Below are positions 1 through 8,377 of a stretch of DNA of 36,465 nucleotides, piece by piece. The stretch is from Symploca sp. SIO3C6 (GTDB taxonomy: Bacteria > Cyanobacteriota > Cyanobacteriia > Cyanobacteriales > Coleofasciculaceae). Numbering within the stretch: the first letter of the stretch is position 1; each line of letters begins with the position of its first letter. The DNA is taken from assembly GCA_010692425.1 (NCBI GenBank), contig JAAHHJ010000021.1, forward strand, positions 1-36,465. Direction: 5' to 3'. Under the pieces are notes generated by a model. The model was not told the origin of the DNA. It saw nothing but the letters and a program-made list of their open reading frames with translations, and ran no database searches. The translations under genes and the position numbers were made by a program.

Positions 1-101
1 TAAAGACCATGATTGTAGACGAACCTGGCAAAACCCGCATGTTGCGCCATCTTGGTTCTCTCCTTATTATTTAATTTGAGTTCAACCTTGATAGCGTACA
101 T
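1..101 (-). CDS. TnpB-family protein, N-terminal part (runs off left edge)
   Basis: Only the first 33 codons are inside the window. Reading leftwards from the ATG at 101-99 gives a peptide starting MYAIKVELKLNN and containing MAQHAGFARFVYNHGL, which matches the usual start of IS200/IS605 (IS1341-type) TnpB proteins: a short beta strand, then the helix ending in the conserved R-x-x-YN motif. A GGAG ribosome-binding site lies about 7 bases upstream of this ATG, which decides the start. TnpB proteins are RNA-guided DNA nucleases encoded by these transposons. Whether this copy is intact, and whether a tnpA accompanies it, cannot be seen. The call rests on remembered family sequence, but the YN motif and RBS make it fairly safe. 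Confidence 0.7.
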   Translation of the reverse strand, partial: MYAIKVELKLNNKERTKMAQHAGFARFVYNHGL

Positions 102-445
102 TTTAATTCTCCATAATTCACTTCATTCTAGACTACTTAACCTGTTTTTTGGTCTCTACAATCTAGCCCCTCAATTTTCTACAGCTTTTATCAGGCTTGA
201 GCAGGTTTTAGCAGGTTTTTCGCTATCTATTAGCTGCTCCTATCTGGGCGTGTGGGGTGTGGGGTGTGGGGTGTGGGGTAACTTTGACGGATTTCATAAT
301 TCTTTACGTAGAGCCATTTATCGAAATTAATATGGGTCAAATACCCCACCGTCACTTGCGGTGCATAAAATTAGTTAGGGTCAAATCCCCATCCAATTTG
401 TCTGGAGCGTCTGGTGTGTCCGGTGCGTCTTTAATGGCAAGTCCC
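102..445. other. Intergenic: upstream region of tnpB with heptamer repeat
   Basis: No gene is supported here. It would hold the promoter-side end of the TnpB element. It contains a direct repeat of AGCAGGTTTT near 200-220, a perfect four-copy TGTGGGG array, and two similar GGGTCAAAT(A)CCCC sequences near 335 and 380. The small open frames here have no recognisable protein content. Confidence 0.5.
251..278. repeat. TGTGGGG heptanucleotide array, 4 copies
   Basis: Four perfect tandem copies of TGTGGGG. Short tandemly repeated heptamers are a known hallmark of filamentous cyanobacterial intergenic DNA; no function is implied. Confidence 0.95.
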
Positions 446-1888
446 TTAGTTGCTAATCCGAGCGCGAAAATACTTCCTATATAACTCACAACTAGCGGTG
501 ACAGCATTACCTTTGAGAGTAACTAATCCCATACTGTGCAGCTTAAAAGCTAGCATTTGTTCTAATTCTACTGGTGTATTGGCTTTGACAACTTGTCCAT
601 AGGCTGCTGCTAACCCAGGATGTTGTTGTAGATTCCCCAAGTGCCGATGCAAGTGTCTACCATAGATTCCTGAGTCTGTGGCTGCGTTTTGTTGTAATTC
701 CTCCCAACTTAACTCCTGCTGTGTCAGATGATATAAAGCAAGTCGCACAAGATAGGGATGTCCGCCCAATAACTGCATCAACTGTTCTAAATCTTGGGGT
801 GATAAGTAAAGTTCCTGACGACGGGCTAAATCGAGTACCTGTTGTTGGTTAAATGGCGGTAAGTCAATTGCTAGACCAACATTGAAAGGCGATTGATTTG
901 TATCTAAAGGTAGATAAACTTCTGTGGAATGGACAATGAGCAACCGTAGTTTTTGCCACAGTTCGCTTCCCAGGGAACCGTATGCAGCTTCTTCATACCA
1001 AGAGCGTAGTAAACTAAAGAAGTCTTCGGCAATTTCGGCATGGGTGAATACTTGATCAACTTGATCTAAGGCTAATGCTAGAGGTGTGTCAATTTCTGGC
1101 AATAAACAGTCTTCAAAGTAAGCGGTACAGTTGCTTTTGCTACCATAGGTATCACTCCAATAATCATCAATTTGGTGCGGTAGCCGCAACTGGCGGGCAA
1201 CGGCAGCACAAAACCATTGCAAGAATTTCTTCAAATTGCTAAAAACCTCAAAATCTGCACGCTGCAAATTCAAGGTAACAGTGCGAAAACCCTGCCCTCT
1301 AGCGTAATCTAGAGTGTAGAGCATCAGAGAGGTTTTACCCATCTGGCTGGGGGCTTTAATGCGAATTAGTGCTCCAGGTTCTTCCAGCTTTTGGCAACAT
1401 TGCTCTTCAATGGCTTGCCGTTTGACATAAAAAATTGAAGTAGGAGAGACTAGTCGGTCTGGAGAGTCTAGCTCTACTGGTAGTAGTGGATAGGCTCCGC
1501 CCGTTGGATTAGATGCTGTTGATGTCGTGTTAATTAATAAAGACTGGTAATTATTTTGTGGAGATGCTCTGTGGTTTTTCTGCTTCTGTGGTACACAATT
1601 CCCGGACTCCCTAGAAGCTGCTAGTTGCGTTAACACAGCTACCAGGTTGTGTTTACTCACTTTTTCCCCTAAAGCTTCTGAAAGTAACTTCCATAACCTT
1701 GGTCCGACGTTGTTTTTCAGATACTCGTGATTGTAAGAACTCTCTAGTGCTATTTCCTGATAAGTTTTACCTAACCAAGAACCCTGCAGCACCAAAACCT
1801 CGATATTACTCAAGTGTTTAGAACTATGGGCAAACAACGCGGAATCAGCAATTTGAATTGCCAGGTCTAACTGTAAAGTACTATGCAT
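446..1888 (-). CDS. AAA-like ATPase with N-terminal vMAP/HTH-type domain
   Basis: A 480-residue protein. Residues ~1-90 form a small helical domain (SNIEVLVLQGSWLGKTYQEI, then a pattern of hydrophobic helices) typical of cyanobacterial proteins labelled vWA-MoxR-associated N-terminal or HTH-like. A low-complexity linker follows (about 95-135). The ATPase part has a Walker A-like loop APSQMGKTS (about 179-187) and a Walker B-like strand LALALDQVDQVF near 270. The C-terminal half resembles the winged-helix region of AAA_35/STAND-like ATPases. Large families of these occur in filamentous cyanobacteria and are thought to be signalling or conflict-system switches; the role of this one is unknown. 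It stands alone and is transcribed away from ccmK. The ATG at 1888 has no clear Shine-Dalgarno. The ATPase call is solid; the N-terminal assignment is by resemblance. Confidence 0.75.
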   Translation of the reverse strand: MHSTLQLDLAIQIADSALFAHSSKHLSNIEVLVLQGSWLGKTYQEIALESSYNHEYLKNNVGPRLWKLLSEALGEKVSKHNLVAVLTQLAASRESGNCVPQKQKNHRASPQNNYQSLLINTTSTASNPTGGAYPLLPVELDSPDRLVSPTSIFYVKRQAIEEQCCQKLEEPGALIRIKAPSQMGKTSLMLYTLDYARGQGFRTVTLNLQRADFEVFSNLKKFLQWFCAAVARQLRLPHQIDDYWSDTYGSKSNCTAYFEDCLLPEIDTPLALALDQVDQVFTHAEIAEDFFSLLRSWYEEAAYGSLGSELWQKLRLLIVHSTEVYLPLDTNQSPFNVGLAIDLPPFNQQQVLDLARRQELYLSPQDLEQLMQLLGGHPYLVRLALYHLTQQELSWEELQQNAATDSGIYGRHLHRHLGNLQQHPGLAAAYGQVVKANTPVELEQMLAFKLHSMGLVTLKGNAVTASCELYRKYFRARISN

Positions 1889-2400
1889 TTAAATCTTATC
1901 AATTCATTACATGGTTATCAATACATGCCCTTGAATCATGAAAAACAAAAAAAATAACTAATTTGATATTTGGCAATCTATATTGATTAACAAAGCCTTA
2001 TATGTATAATTTGATAAAGGATGTATTAACAGTCATTTTACATCTATTTCGATACATATTATGACTAACTTTACTAAGCTAGCACCGAACTGGTCTTGGT
2101 TAGTGATCATAGCTTAATTGGTTAATTTTGCAATTAATCAATTTGTTGAAGAGTAAGATTTTTGTAAATTGTAAAAACATGCTGTTAATTTACAATTCAA
2201 CCCTTCAGAACGGAGATTAAGCAATGAAAAAATTAGGTTTCCAGCCTCTGTAGATGATATTGGCGAATTATTTATTCATATCTGAAGCAATAATTGTGCC
2301 GTTGCTCCTACTACAAAATTTAAAGGTTTGTCTTTACTAGTAAAGAATTCTTAAAAGCTTCAGAATATTGAGTAGTGTTTCGCCAACATCACATCTCTCC
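1889..2400. other. AT-rich intergenic region, possible remnant of a tiny gene
   Basis: Strongly AT-rich upstream region of the AAA gene. At 2224 an ATG, preceded by a CGGAG ribosome-binding site, opens a 9-codon frame (MKKLGFQPL, stop). Neighbouring frames continue as VDDIGELFIHI and NNCAVAPTTKFKGLSLL, which would suit a small gene broken by frameshifts or simply chance. No promoter, RNA gene or recognised family could be supported. Confidence 0.3.
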
Positions 2401-2525
2401 TTATACCCTGTGGAAGAGAGAGCAAGCTTAGCAGGGATAGAATCCGATGATAACTCATAGGCTAGCCAATGGAGCAAGATACCCCGCGCTCTGCCCATAG
2501 GGCAGCGTCGGGAGTACGTCACAGA
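2390..2525 (+). mobile_element. Probable IS200/IS605-type right-end remnant with hairpin
   Basis: The perfect stem-loop CTGCCC-ATA-GGGCAG (2491-2505) is followed by GGGAGTACGTCAC (2510-2522). The sequence GGGAGTATGTCAC occurs on the opposite strand at 8016-8028, also beside a small GGG/CCC hairpin and downstream of a TnpB-like tail. Subterminal hairpins next to a conserved cleavage site are the hallmark of IS200/IS605 ends. No transposase is left here. The open frame on the minus strand across this block (2337-2546) does not resemble a protein family. Confidence 0.4.
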
Positions 2526-2567
2526 GCCATTTAGCTGTGAATGCAACCAGATATAATTTCCTTTCGA

Positions 2568-2927
2568 CTACCTCTGTTGACCATTGGGTCTCATCTGTAC
2601 TATAGGATTTTCTACAGCCTCTCGGTATTGTTGAACACTATCACTGTAAGCAATTGGCAGCACACTCTCAACGTTTTCATGGGGACGAGGAATAATTACC
2701 CAGGACTCAAGAGTAGCACCATAGGACTTTTCCACTGCCGCAATCCCAGCATCCATAGCTGCTTTAACTTCAGATACATCGCCCCTAATATTAACTGTAA
2801 AGCGAGCACTTCCAACTCTAATATACCCGACTAAGGTAACTCTGCCAGCTTTGACCATTGCATCAGCCGCTGCTAGTACGCCTGGAAAGCCCTTTGTTTC
2901 AAGGGAACCCACTGCCTGTAGTGCCAT
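2568..2927 (-). CDS. ccmK: Carboxysome shell protein, CcmK family (BMC hexamer)
   Basis: 119 residues with a single bacterial-microcompartment domain: [20 protein letters not shown] at the start, [17 protein letters not shown] with the pore loop RVGSAR (residues 37-42), [16 protein letters not shown], then the strongly conserved IIPRPHEN (78-85). CcmK hexamers tile the facets of the beta-carboxysome and their central pores are thought to pass bicarbonate, RuBP and 3PGA. It is not next to ccmL/M/N/O or to a second ccmK, so it is a satellite paralogue (K3/K4/K5/K6-like) rather than the main-operon K1/K2; the pore loop has Ala-Arg instead of the common Gly-Arg. The tail after IIPRPHEN is slightly longer than in K1/K2. 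The AGGAG ribosome-binding site 7 bases before the ATG fixes the start. Family certain, paralogue number not. Confidence 0.93.
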   Translation of the reverse strand: MALQAVGSLETKGFPGVLAAADAMVKAGRVTLVGYIRVGSARFTVNIRGDVSEVKAAMDAGIAAVEKSYGATLESWVIIPRPHENVESVLPIAYSDSVQQYREAVENPIVQMRPNGQQR

Positions 2928-3049
2928 TGCAATCTCCTGAATTTTGTTGAATTATCTGAAACCGAACATTAATTGTACGAATTTTCGCTGTCCCTTTTGA
3001 GGCAAATGCCGATGATTTTTAACTTCTGAGATATTTGCTCTAGTTTTCC

Positions 3050-6037
3050 TTACTTTGCCTCCATCCAATTTTGCCCCCCATGGACATCAACTACTAGCGG
3101 CACCCTTAATTTAAGAGCTGATTCCATGGTCTCTTTAATTTTTGATCGCAACTGTTCCCATTCCTCTGGAGGAGTTTCCAAGACCAATTCATCATGAACT
3201 TGCAATAGTAAACGTGTCTGATATTGTTGTAACAATGAGTGCAATTTTACCATTGCAATCTTAATAATATCAGCACTTGAACCTTGAATTGGAGAATTAG
3301 CTGCTGCTCTTAGTAAACCAGCATCGTAGGCACTTAGCCCTTTTAATTTGTCAAGTTTAATATCCTCTGGTTTACTGCCTTGCAGGCGTCGAAGAGTCTC
3401 ACTACTAAAGTTGAAATAGCGGCGGCGTCCCAAAATAGTTTCCACATAACCTTGGGCAATTGCCTCCCGTTTCACTTTCTCTAGATAAGCAAAAATCTTG
3501 GGATAGCGTTGGTTCAAACGATCTATGAACACTTTACCTTCAGAGGGGCTTACCTTTGCTTCCCGCGCGAACCTGTGGGCTCCCATGCCGTAAATCACGC
3601 CGAAGTTAATCACCTTACCCAAACGCCGTTCTTCGGAGGTAATATTTTCTTGATCAAACAACATTTGGGCAGTAAGTGTGTGTACATCTGCCTGAGTCTG
3701 GTAAGCCTTAACTAAAGCTGGCTCTTGACAAAGGTGTGCCAAAATCCGCAACTCAATTTGGGAATAGTCAGCTGTTACCAATAACCAACCACTTTCTGGG
3801 ATAAAAGCTTGGCGAATCTGGCGACTAAAGGCTGTACGAATCGGAATATTTTGCAAGTTTGGATCAGAAGAGGAAAGACGCCCTGTGCTAGTAACTGCCT
3901 GGTTAAAATCAGTGTGTACCCGCCCAGTATCTGAGCGCACCAATTTCGGGAGGGCATCTACATAAGTAGACTTCAGCTTAGAGAGAGTGCGGTGTTCTAG
4001 AATAAAATCAATAACTGGATGTTCACCTTGCAACTTTTCTAAGGTCTGATGATCCGTAGAATAACCAGTCTTAGTTGGACGGGACTTCCTACGGTCTAAT
4101 TCAAGTTTCTCAAAAAGTAACTTACTCAACTGTTTAGGAGAACCTAAGTTAAATTCTTCCCCAGCATGTTGATAAGCTTGTGCCTCAATTGCCTCTAAGT
4201 CCTTCTCCAGCTGTTGCGAGAATTGCTCAAGGTAAGCTTGGTTAATACTGATGCCCTGGTATTCCATCTGGGCTAATACTGGTTCAAGGGGTTGTTCTAC
4301 TTCTATCAACAGCTGGTGTAGGGCAGGGAGAGTCTCTAACTCTGCTCGGAGTTTGGGAAGTAGATGGAAGGTAGCATAGGCATCCATACCACAGTAATCT
4401 GCTACTTTCTGAATTTTAAGATCAGCAATAGTTTTGCCCTTGCCAATTTCTAAAGACTCGTAACTTTGCGACTCGATGCCCTGCAAGTAGCGCTGGGCGA
4501 GACTATTGAGATTATGGCTATGATCTGGATGGAGTATATAACTTGCCAGCATAGTGTCAAATACCACCCCAGCCAGTTTGATCCCTTGAGATAACAGCAC
4601 CAAACGGTCAAATTTAGCGTTTTGCAATACCTTGGGATAGGTTGTACTCTCTAGAATGGGGCGCAAAGCTTCCAAAACAGTTTCTGGATCTAAATTGTCA
4701 CCATCTGTATGAGCCATGGGAATATAAGCAACTTCTACATTTTCCTTGAGTTCCTCATTGGCTTGAGGAGCTCTTAGGGGTAGTTGCCAACAACAGCCAA
4801 TTCCCACTAGTTGGGCATCCCTTGGCGTTAAAGAAGTTGTTTCCGTATCCCAGGCAACAGGGAATGCAGAGTCTGTACACTTTTCCAGTTGCTTGACTAG
4901 CTGATTTAGCTTAGCTAGTGTATCAATGATTTGAGCTTGAAAGGGAAGTTTGGTAGAGACCTGCTGCTGGAATGCTTCTGTTTCTGAAGCATTCCAAAAG
5001 GACAAAGTTTCATCCAAAGTATCCCAAGAGTGAACCTCTGTTTGCTCATCTGTTTGAGCTCTACCACCAAATACGTGCTGAAGTTGCTCAATTTTGTCCA
5101 AAAAAGACTGAAACTCTAACTTTTGTAGGAGGGGTTTAAGGATTTCTGTATCAAAACCCTGAAGCTTACTGGTTTCTAAATCAAAGTTGACAGGAGCATC
5201 AAAGGCTAACTGAGCCAAATAGCGAGATTTGTAAGCATCTTGTTTCCCAACCTCCAGCTTTTTCTTAACAGCGCCTTTAACTCTCTCTAGAGAAGCGTAA
5301 ATGTCGTCAAGGGAGCCATACTCGTTGAGTAACTTGACTGCTGTTTTGTCTCCAATTCCTTTGACACCAGGGATATTGTCAGATTTATCACCGCAGAGGG
5401 CTTTGTAATCGACAACCTGACTGGGTGAAATGCCAAGTTTATTTTTAACCTCTTGGGAGCTAAACTCCGTGGCACTAGCAACACTACCCCTTTTAAAAGA
5501 GGCGCCACTCATATACAAAACCGTGATTTCCTTTTGAGGATCAATTAATTGAAATAAGTCGCGATCGCCGGTTAAGATTTTAACTCGATAGCCTTGGTGG
5601 CTGGCGTAAGCAGCTAAAGTTGCCAAAATATCGTCTGCCTCATAACCAGCAGAGGTAACTACTGGCACTCTCAATGCCGCCAGCAGCAGTTGGAGATTTT
5701 CTACATCAGGGATAAAATCTTCTGGTGTCTCTTGTCGATTAGCTTTATATCCATCGTCAGCTTGGTGGCGAAAGGTAGGCTCTTTCGTATCAAAGGCAAC
5801 TGCTATCGACTGTGGTTGCTCTGAGCCGATTACTTCTAAAAGGGACTTGAGAAATCCAAAACAAGCGCTAGTAGGAATTCCTGTGGTTGTTCGTAATCCT
5901 CCCTCCCGACTTTTGATCAAGGCATAATAAGAGCGAAATGCCAAAGAATGACCATCAACTAGGATTAGTAGAGGTGCCGTTGTCGGTAAAGCGTTAGCGG
6001 CGGTTTGGGTATTAGGGGAAGAATTTGATGGGAGCAT
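3050..6037 (-). CDS. polA: DNA polymerase I
   Basis: 995 residues, full length for a cyanobacterial Pol I. N-terminal 5'-nuclease domain (LILVDGHSLAFRSYYAL; GYEADDILATLA; TGDRDLFQL; GDKSDNIPGVKGIG). The middle 3'-5' exonuclease domain keeps the DxE pair (WDTET, Asp397/Glu399) and QNAKFDRLVL, so proofreading looks intact. The C-terminal polymerase domain has motif A (DYSQIELRILAHL), the O-helix motif B (RRLGKVINFGVIYG) and motif C VHDE (Asp949). It fills gaps after Okazaki primer removal and excision repair. It faces nblA across a 500 bp spacer rich in heptamer repeats. An N-terminal extension of ~20 residues (Ser/Thr/Ala-rich) precedes the nuclease domain; a start a few codons inside is possible but no other Met fits. 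Confidence 0.98.
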   Translation of the reverse strand: MLPSNSSPNTQTAANALPTTAPLLILVDGHSLAFRSYYALIKSREGGLRTTTGIPTSACFGFLKSLLEVIGSEQPQSIAVAFDTKEPTFRHQADDGYKANRQETPEDFIPDVENLQLLLAALRVPVVTSAGYEADDILATLAAYASHQGYRVKILTGDRDLFQLIDPQKEITVLYMSGASFKRGSVASATEFSSQEVKNKLGISPSQVVDYKALCGDKSDNIPGVKGIGDKTAVKLLNEYGSLDDIYASLERVKGAVKKKLEVGKQDAYKSRYLAQLAFDAPVNFDLETSKLQGFDTEILKPLLQKLEFQSFLDKIEQLQHVFGGRAQTDEQTEVHSWDTLDETLSFWNASETEAFQQQVSTKLPFQAQIIDTLAKLNQLVKQLEKCTDSAFPVAWDTETTSLTPRDAQLVGIGCCWQLPLRAPQANEELKENVEVAYIPMAHTDGDNLDPETVLEALRPILESTTYPKVLQNAKFDRLVLLSQGIKLAGVVFDTMLASYILHPDHSHNLNSLAQRYLQGIESQSYESLEIGKGKTIADLKIQKVADYCGMDAYATFHLLPKLRAELETLPALHQLLIEVEQPLEPVLAQMEYQGISINQAYLEQFSQQLEKDLEAIEAQAYQHAGEEFNLGSPKQLSKLLFEKLELDRRKSRPTKTGYSTDHQTLEKLQGEHPVIDFILEHRTLSKLKSTYVDALPKLVRSDTGRVHTDFNQAVTSTGRLSSSDPNLQNIPIRTAFSRQIRQAFIPESGWLLVTADYSQIELRILAHLCQEPALVKAYQTQADVHTLTAQMLFDQENITSEERRLGKVINFGVIYGMGAHRFAREAKVSPSEGKVFIDRLNQRYPKIFAYLEKVKREAIAQGYVETILGRRRYFNFSSETLRRLQGSKPEDIKLDKLKGLSAYDAGLLRAAANSPIQGSSADIIKIAMVKLHSLLQQYQTRLLLQVHDELVLETPPEEWEQLRSKIKETMESALKLRVPLVVDVHGGQNWMEAK

Positions 6038-6074
6038 AGCTCCATTTTATCACGCTGTCTAAATTAGGAAGAGT

Positions 6075-6180
6075 GTTCATCGCTCATTGTTGATTGTTCA
6101 TTGGGGATGTATACCACAACTGCCCTTATACAAACCTAATGAACCATGAGCCATGAACTATGAACCATGAACTATGAACC
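6075..6180. repeat. Heptamer-armed inverted repeat, copy A
   Basis: Left arm: four heptamers of the GTTCATT type (6075-6102: GTTCATC, GCTCATT, GTTGATT, GTTCATT). Right arm: six complementary heptamers of the ATGAACC type (6139-6180). The 36 bp between them begins GGGGATGTATAC and ends TTATACAAACCTA. The block at 19944-20041 has the same plan, nearly the same spacer length and similar spacer ends, so both belong to one dispersed family. The arms could fold into a long stem of variable length. Confidence 0.85.
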
Positions 6181-6441
6181 TCTGAAATCAATATTGTTCA
6201 TTATGAGCAGTTCGATCAGTAACAAACTGATACAAATTCCTAAATCTCTAGTAGTCTGCCTAAACAATAATGCTTGGTAAACAAAGACTCCGGAGACTCC
6301 GGAGATTGATGACTAGACCAACTTTAGTGTACCCATTACCAGACAGGAACTTTCGAGAGCTATTTTTCTTCAAGATCACTTAAGGGTAGAACTGGTAGGA
6401 ATTGTGGTCGATTTGTCAATCAGTTGTTACGATTTGCAATA

Positions 6442-6447
6442 TATAAT
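6442..6447 (+). promoter_or_regulatory. Possible -10 element of nblA
   Basis: A perfect TATAAT lies about 95 bases before the nblA start. No -35 hexamer at normal spacing is convincing (TTGTCA at 6413-6418 is 23 bases away), which would suit an activator-dependent promoter. Known nblA promoters are controlled by NblR/NtcA-type regulators, but no clear GTA-N8-TAC box was found here. Confidence 0.3.
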
Positions 6448-6540
6448 AGTTATAACTGACATGGTTCGCTGATACTGTGCCCTCACAAAACAAGGGCTTT
6501 CGTGACCAAATACTACCTTTCATTTATCTAGGAGTTAGGT

Positions 6541-6741
6541 ATGTCTCATTCAATCGAACTGTCTCTCGAACAAAAATTCAATATTCGCTCCTTTGAAACT
6601 CAGGTTCAGCAAATGAGCCGTGAACAAGCACAGGACTGCTTAATCAAGCTCTATGAGCAAATGGTGGTTCGTGAAACCATGTATAAGGAGTTTCTAAAGC
6701 ACGAATGGGGAATAGGGTCAAGTGCTCGTTTTGAGTCTTAG
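6541..6741 (+). CDS. nblA: Phycobilisome degradation protein NblA
   Basis: 66 residues, the usual NblA size, with the family pattern ELSLEQKFNIRSFETQVQQM, then LIKLYEQMVVRETMYKEFLK. NblA is a small dimeric helical adaptor that binds phycobiliproteins and directs them to Clp protease when nitrogen or sulfur runs short, which bleaches the cells. A good ribosome-binding site (AGGAG about 7 bases before the ATG) fixes the start. It stands alone, far from other phycobilisome genes, but the window also holds an NblB-type HEAT protein at 17.8 kb. Family call is secure. Confidence 0.95.
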   Translation: MSHSIELSLEQKFNIRSFETQVQQMSREQAQDCLIKLYEQMVVRETMYKEFLKHEWGIGSSARFES

Positions 6742-7140
6742 TAGCCTTATATTTTGCTGAGCGACCTCTGTCTCTTGCTCTTCTCCAACAAGGAAAGGAG
6801 CTGGGGGTGATGGGGCGTTAACTCAATCTCGATAGCACCAATTTCCTAGTAGAGTATATATAACATTTAACTTTGTTCAAATTGATCACACAAAAAGCTC
6901 TGAGTTTTAGGGAACAGAGATATAGGTAAGAAGATCAAATTTGTCTGAGTTAAAAAAATTGCGATCAAAGTTTTAGAGAAAGCGAAAACCCATGTGCAAC
7001 AAGCTGTGGGATGAAAATCTAAGCCTGTAGTATTTAAGCTTAGTTGATCAGTTTTTAGATTTAGATAGTTGCCAAAGTGCTATGGGTTAACGTATGCCAC
7101 AAGAACTGTGCTATAATCTAGCTGGTAGAAGCAAAAGCAT
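6742..7140. other. Intergenic region nblA/usp
   Basis: No gene seen. A purine-rich stretch after nblA is followed by AT-rich DNA. A potential stem CTAAGC...GCTTAG occurs near 7019-7045. A TATAAT at 7112-7117 lies 24 bases before the usp start codon and may be its -10 box; no clear -35 was seen. Confidence 0.4.
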
Positions 7141-8019
7141 ATGTTTAAGCGTTGCCTAATCTGCACCGATTTTTCTGACGGTTTACATCGGCTTGTAGAA
7201 TTTGTTCCCAGCTTGGCTACAAGCGGTATTAAACAGATTATTTTCCTACATGTAGTCCCTCTGTGGGAAGAGGGTGAAATTCCTCGCATAGATGAAGAGG
7301 CAATATCAGCAGCCCGCAAACGCTTTGAAGAGGGTTTGAAAGACCTACCTGAAGATGTAGAGGTAAGCATAGAAGTTGTTTCTGGGCCTCCCGTTGATGC
7401 TATTTCCAAAGTTGCTCACAGCTATAAGGCTGATGTAATCCTGACGGGTACCTCTACTCGCAATTTATTGAAGGAGACGCTATTTGGTAGCACAACCACA
7501 GCACTGGCAAAAGCTAGTGTGACACCACTGTTAATCCTGCGCCCGGAACTAGTTTCCACTTACACTCGTGAAGAACTGAGTCTACGTTGCCAGCATCTGT
7601 GGCGATATTTGTTAATTCCCTATGATGGGAGTGACTCCTCCAACTATCTTCTGCAAAAAGTTAAAGAGTATGCTGAGAATCAACCAGACCATTCACTGGT
7701 ACATTGTATGCTCGTGTGGGTAGTGGAAGAAGGGGGGCGTAGAGAAATACCCAAAGATTATCAGATTCAAAAAGCCCAGGAAAAACTAGAACTAGTCAAA
7801 GCAGAGTTGACACAACCGGGCTTGCAGGTAAATACACAAGTGAGACTAGGAGATCCATTTACAGAGATTTTGGATATCGCTTTAGTACATGATATAAGTG
7901 CGATCGCAGTTTCTTCTAATACCCTAGGGAAAATCAAGGAATGGTCAGCCCGTAGCTTTGCTGGCGAGTTGATACGCCGCTGTTGGTTCCCGATTCTCTT
8001 CTTCCCGCTACGAAAGTGA
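7141..8019 (+). CDS. Universal stress protein, two tandem UspA domains
   Basis: 292 residues. Domain 1 (about 1-140) starts MFKRCLICTDFSDG and ends with the ATP-loop-like stretch LTGTSTRNLLKETLFGSTTTALAKASVTPLLI. Domain 2 (about 155-290) starts WRYLLIPYDGSDSS and ends AVSSNTLGKIKEWSARSFAGELIRR...PILFF, where the G-2x-G-9x-G-S/T pattern is degraded. Tandem Usp proteins are cytoplasmic stress-response factors, some ATP-binding; no substrate can be inferred. There is no strong Shine-Dalgarno. The stop codon (8017-8019) overlaps an IS-end-like sequence starting at 8016, so the last residues may be set by an old insertion, though the C-terminus looks normal. Confidence 0.9.
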   Translation: MFKRCLICTDFSDGLHRLVEFVPSLATSGIKQIIFLHVVPLWEEGEIPRIDEEAISAARKRFEEGLKDLPEDVEVSIEVVSGPPVDAISKVAHSYKADVILTGTSTRNLLKETLFGSTTTALAKASVTPLLILRPELVSTYTREELSLRCQHLWRYLLIPYDGSDSSNYLLQKVKEYAENQPDHSLVHCMLVWVVEEGGRREIPKDYQIQKAQEKLELVKAELTQPGLQVNTQVRLGDPFTEILDIALVHDISAIAVSSNTLGKIKEWSARSFAGELIRRCWFPILFFPLRK

Positions 8020-8205
8020 CATACTCCCCTCCTAACCCTACGGGTATAAAAGAGGCTTCTAAAGAATCACTTCTTTAGCTTCGGAGGTTGCTCTCTTGCG
8101 AGATTTCGACACTTGCCTAGATTGAGTTTCCTCAACCCCCGGTAGGGCGTGTACAGGCAGTTTCCACAGGTGTGCTTGACCTACCAGAGGAAACCTCCGG
8201 ATGGA
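8016..8205 (-). pseudogene. IS200/IS605-type end with degenerate TnpB C-terminal tail
   Basis: On the minus strand an open frame (8205-8059) reads LVGQAHLWKLPVHALP...SRQVSKSRKRATSEAKEVIL; the next frame reads STPVETA...ASVEISQESNLRS with internal stops, which resembles cyanobacterial TnpB C-terminal tails. Downstream on that strand come a small CCC-GTA-GGG hairpin and GGGAGTATGTCAC at the edge (8028-8016). That edge motif matches the one at 2510-2522. I interpret this as the 3' end of a dead IS200/IS605 element. The coding assignment is tentative; the shared end motif is directly visible. Confidence 0.45.
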
Positions 8206-8377
8206 TCACCCAAGCCCCCTCTTTGTAGATCAAACCTAATTCTTAATTATAGCAAAAATTTTAGCAACTTTTCCACTAAGGTATAGTGTTCACTTATCCT
8301 CAAAGTTTGAGCCATCTCCAAGACAAGGTGAAATCTCTGGTGTCAGAATAAAGGTAATCGAATTCAGAGGAATAACC

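Larger units (their letters stand above)
6038..6540. other. Divergent intergenic region polA/nblA
   Basis: No gene. It contains the heptamer-armed inverted repeat described separately, a two-copy tandem AGACTCCGG at 6285-6302, and the promoter side of nblA. Divergent promoters for polA and nblA must lie here. Confidence 0.6.

Noticed and set aside
2337-2546. 69-codon minus-strand open frame (MHSQLNGSVTYSRRC...)
   Set aside because: Overlaps the IS-end-like hairpin and shows no family resemblance; better explained as non-coding.
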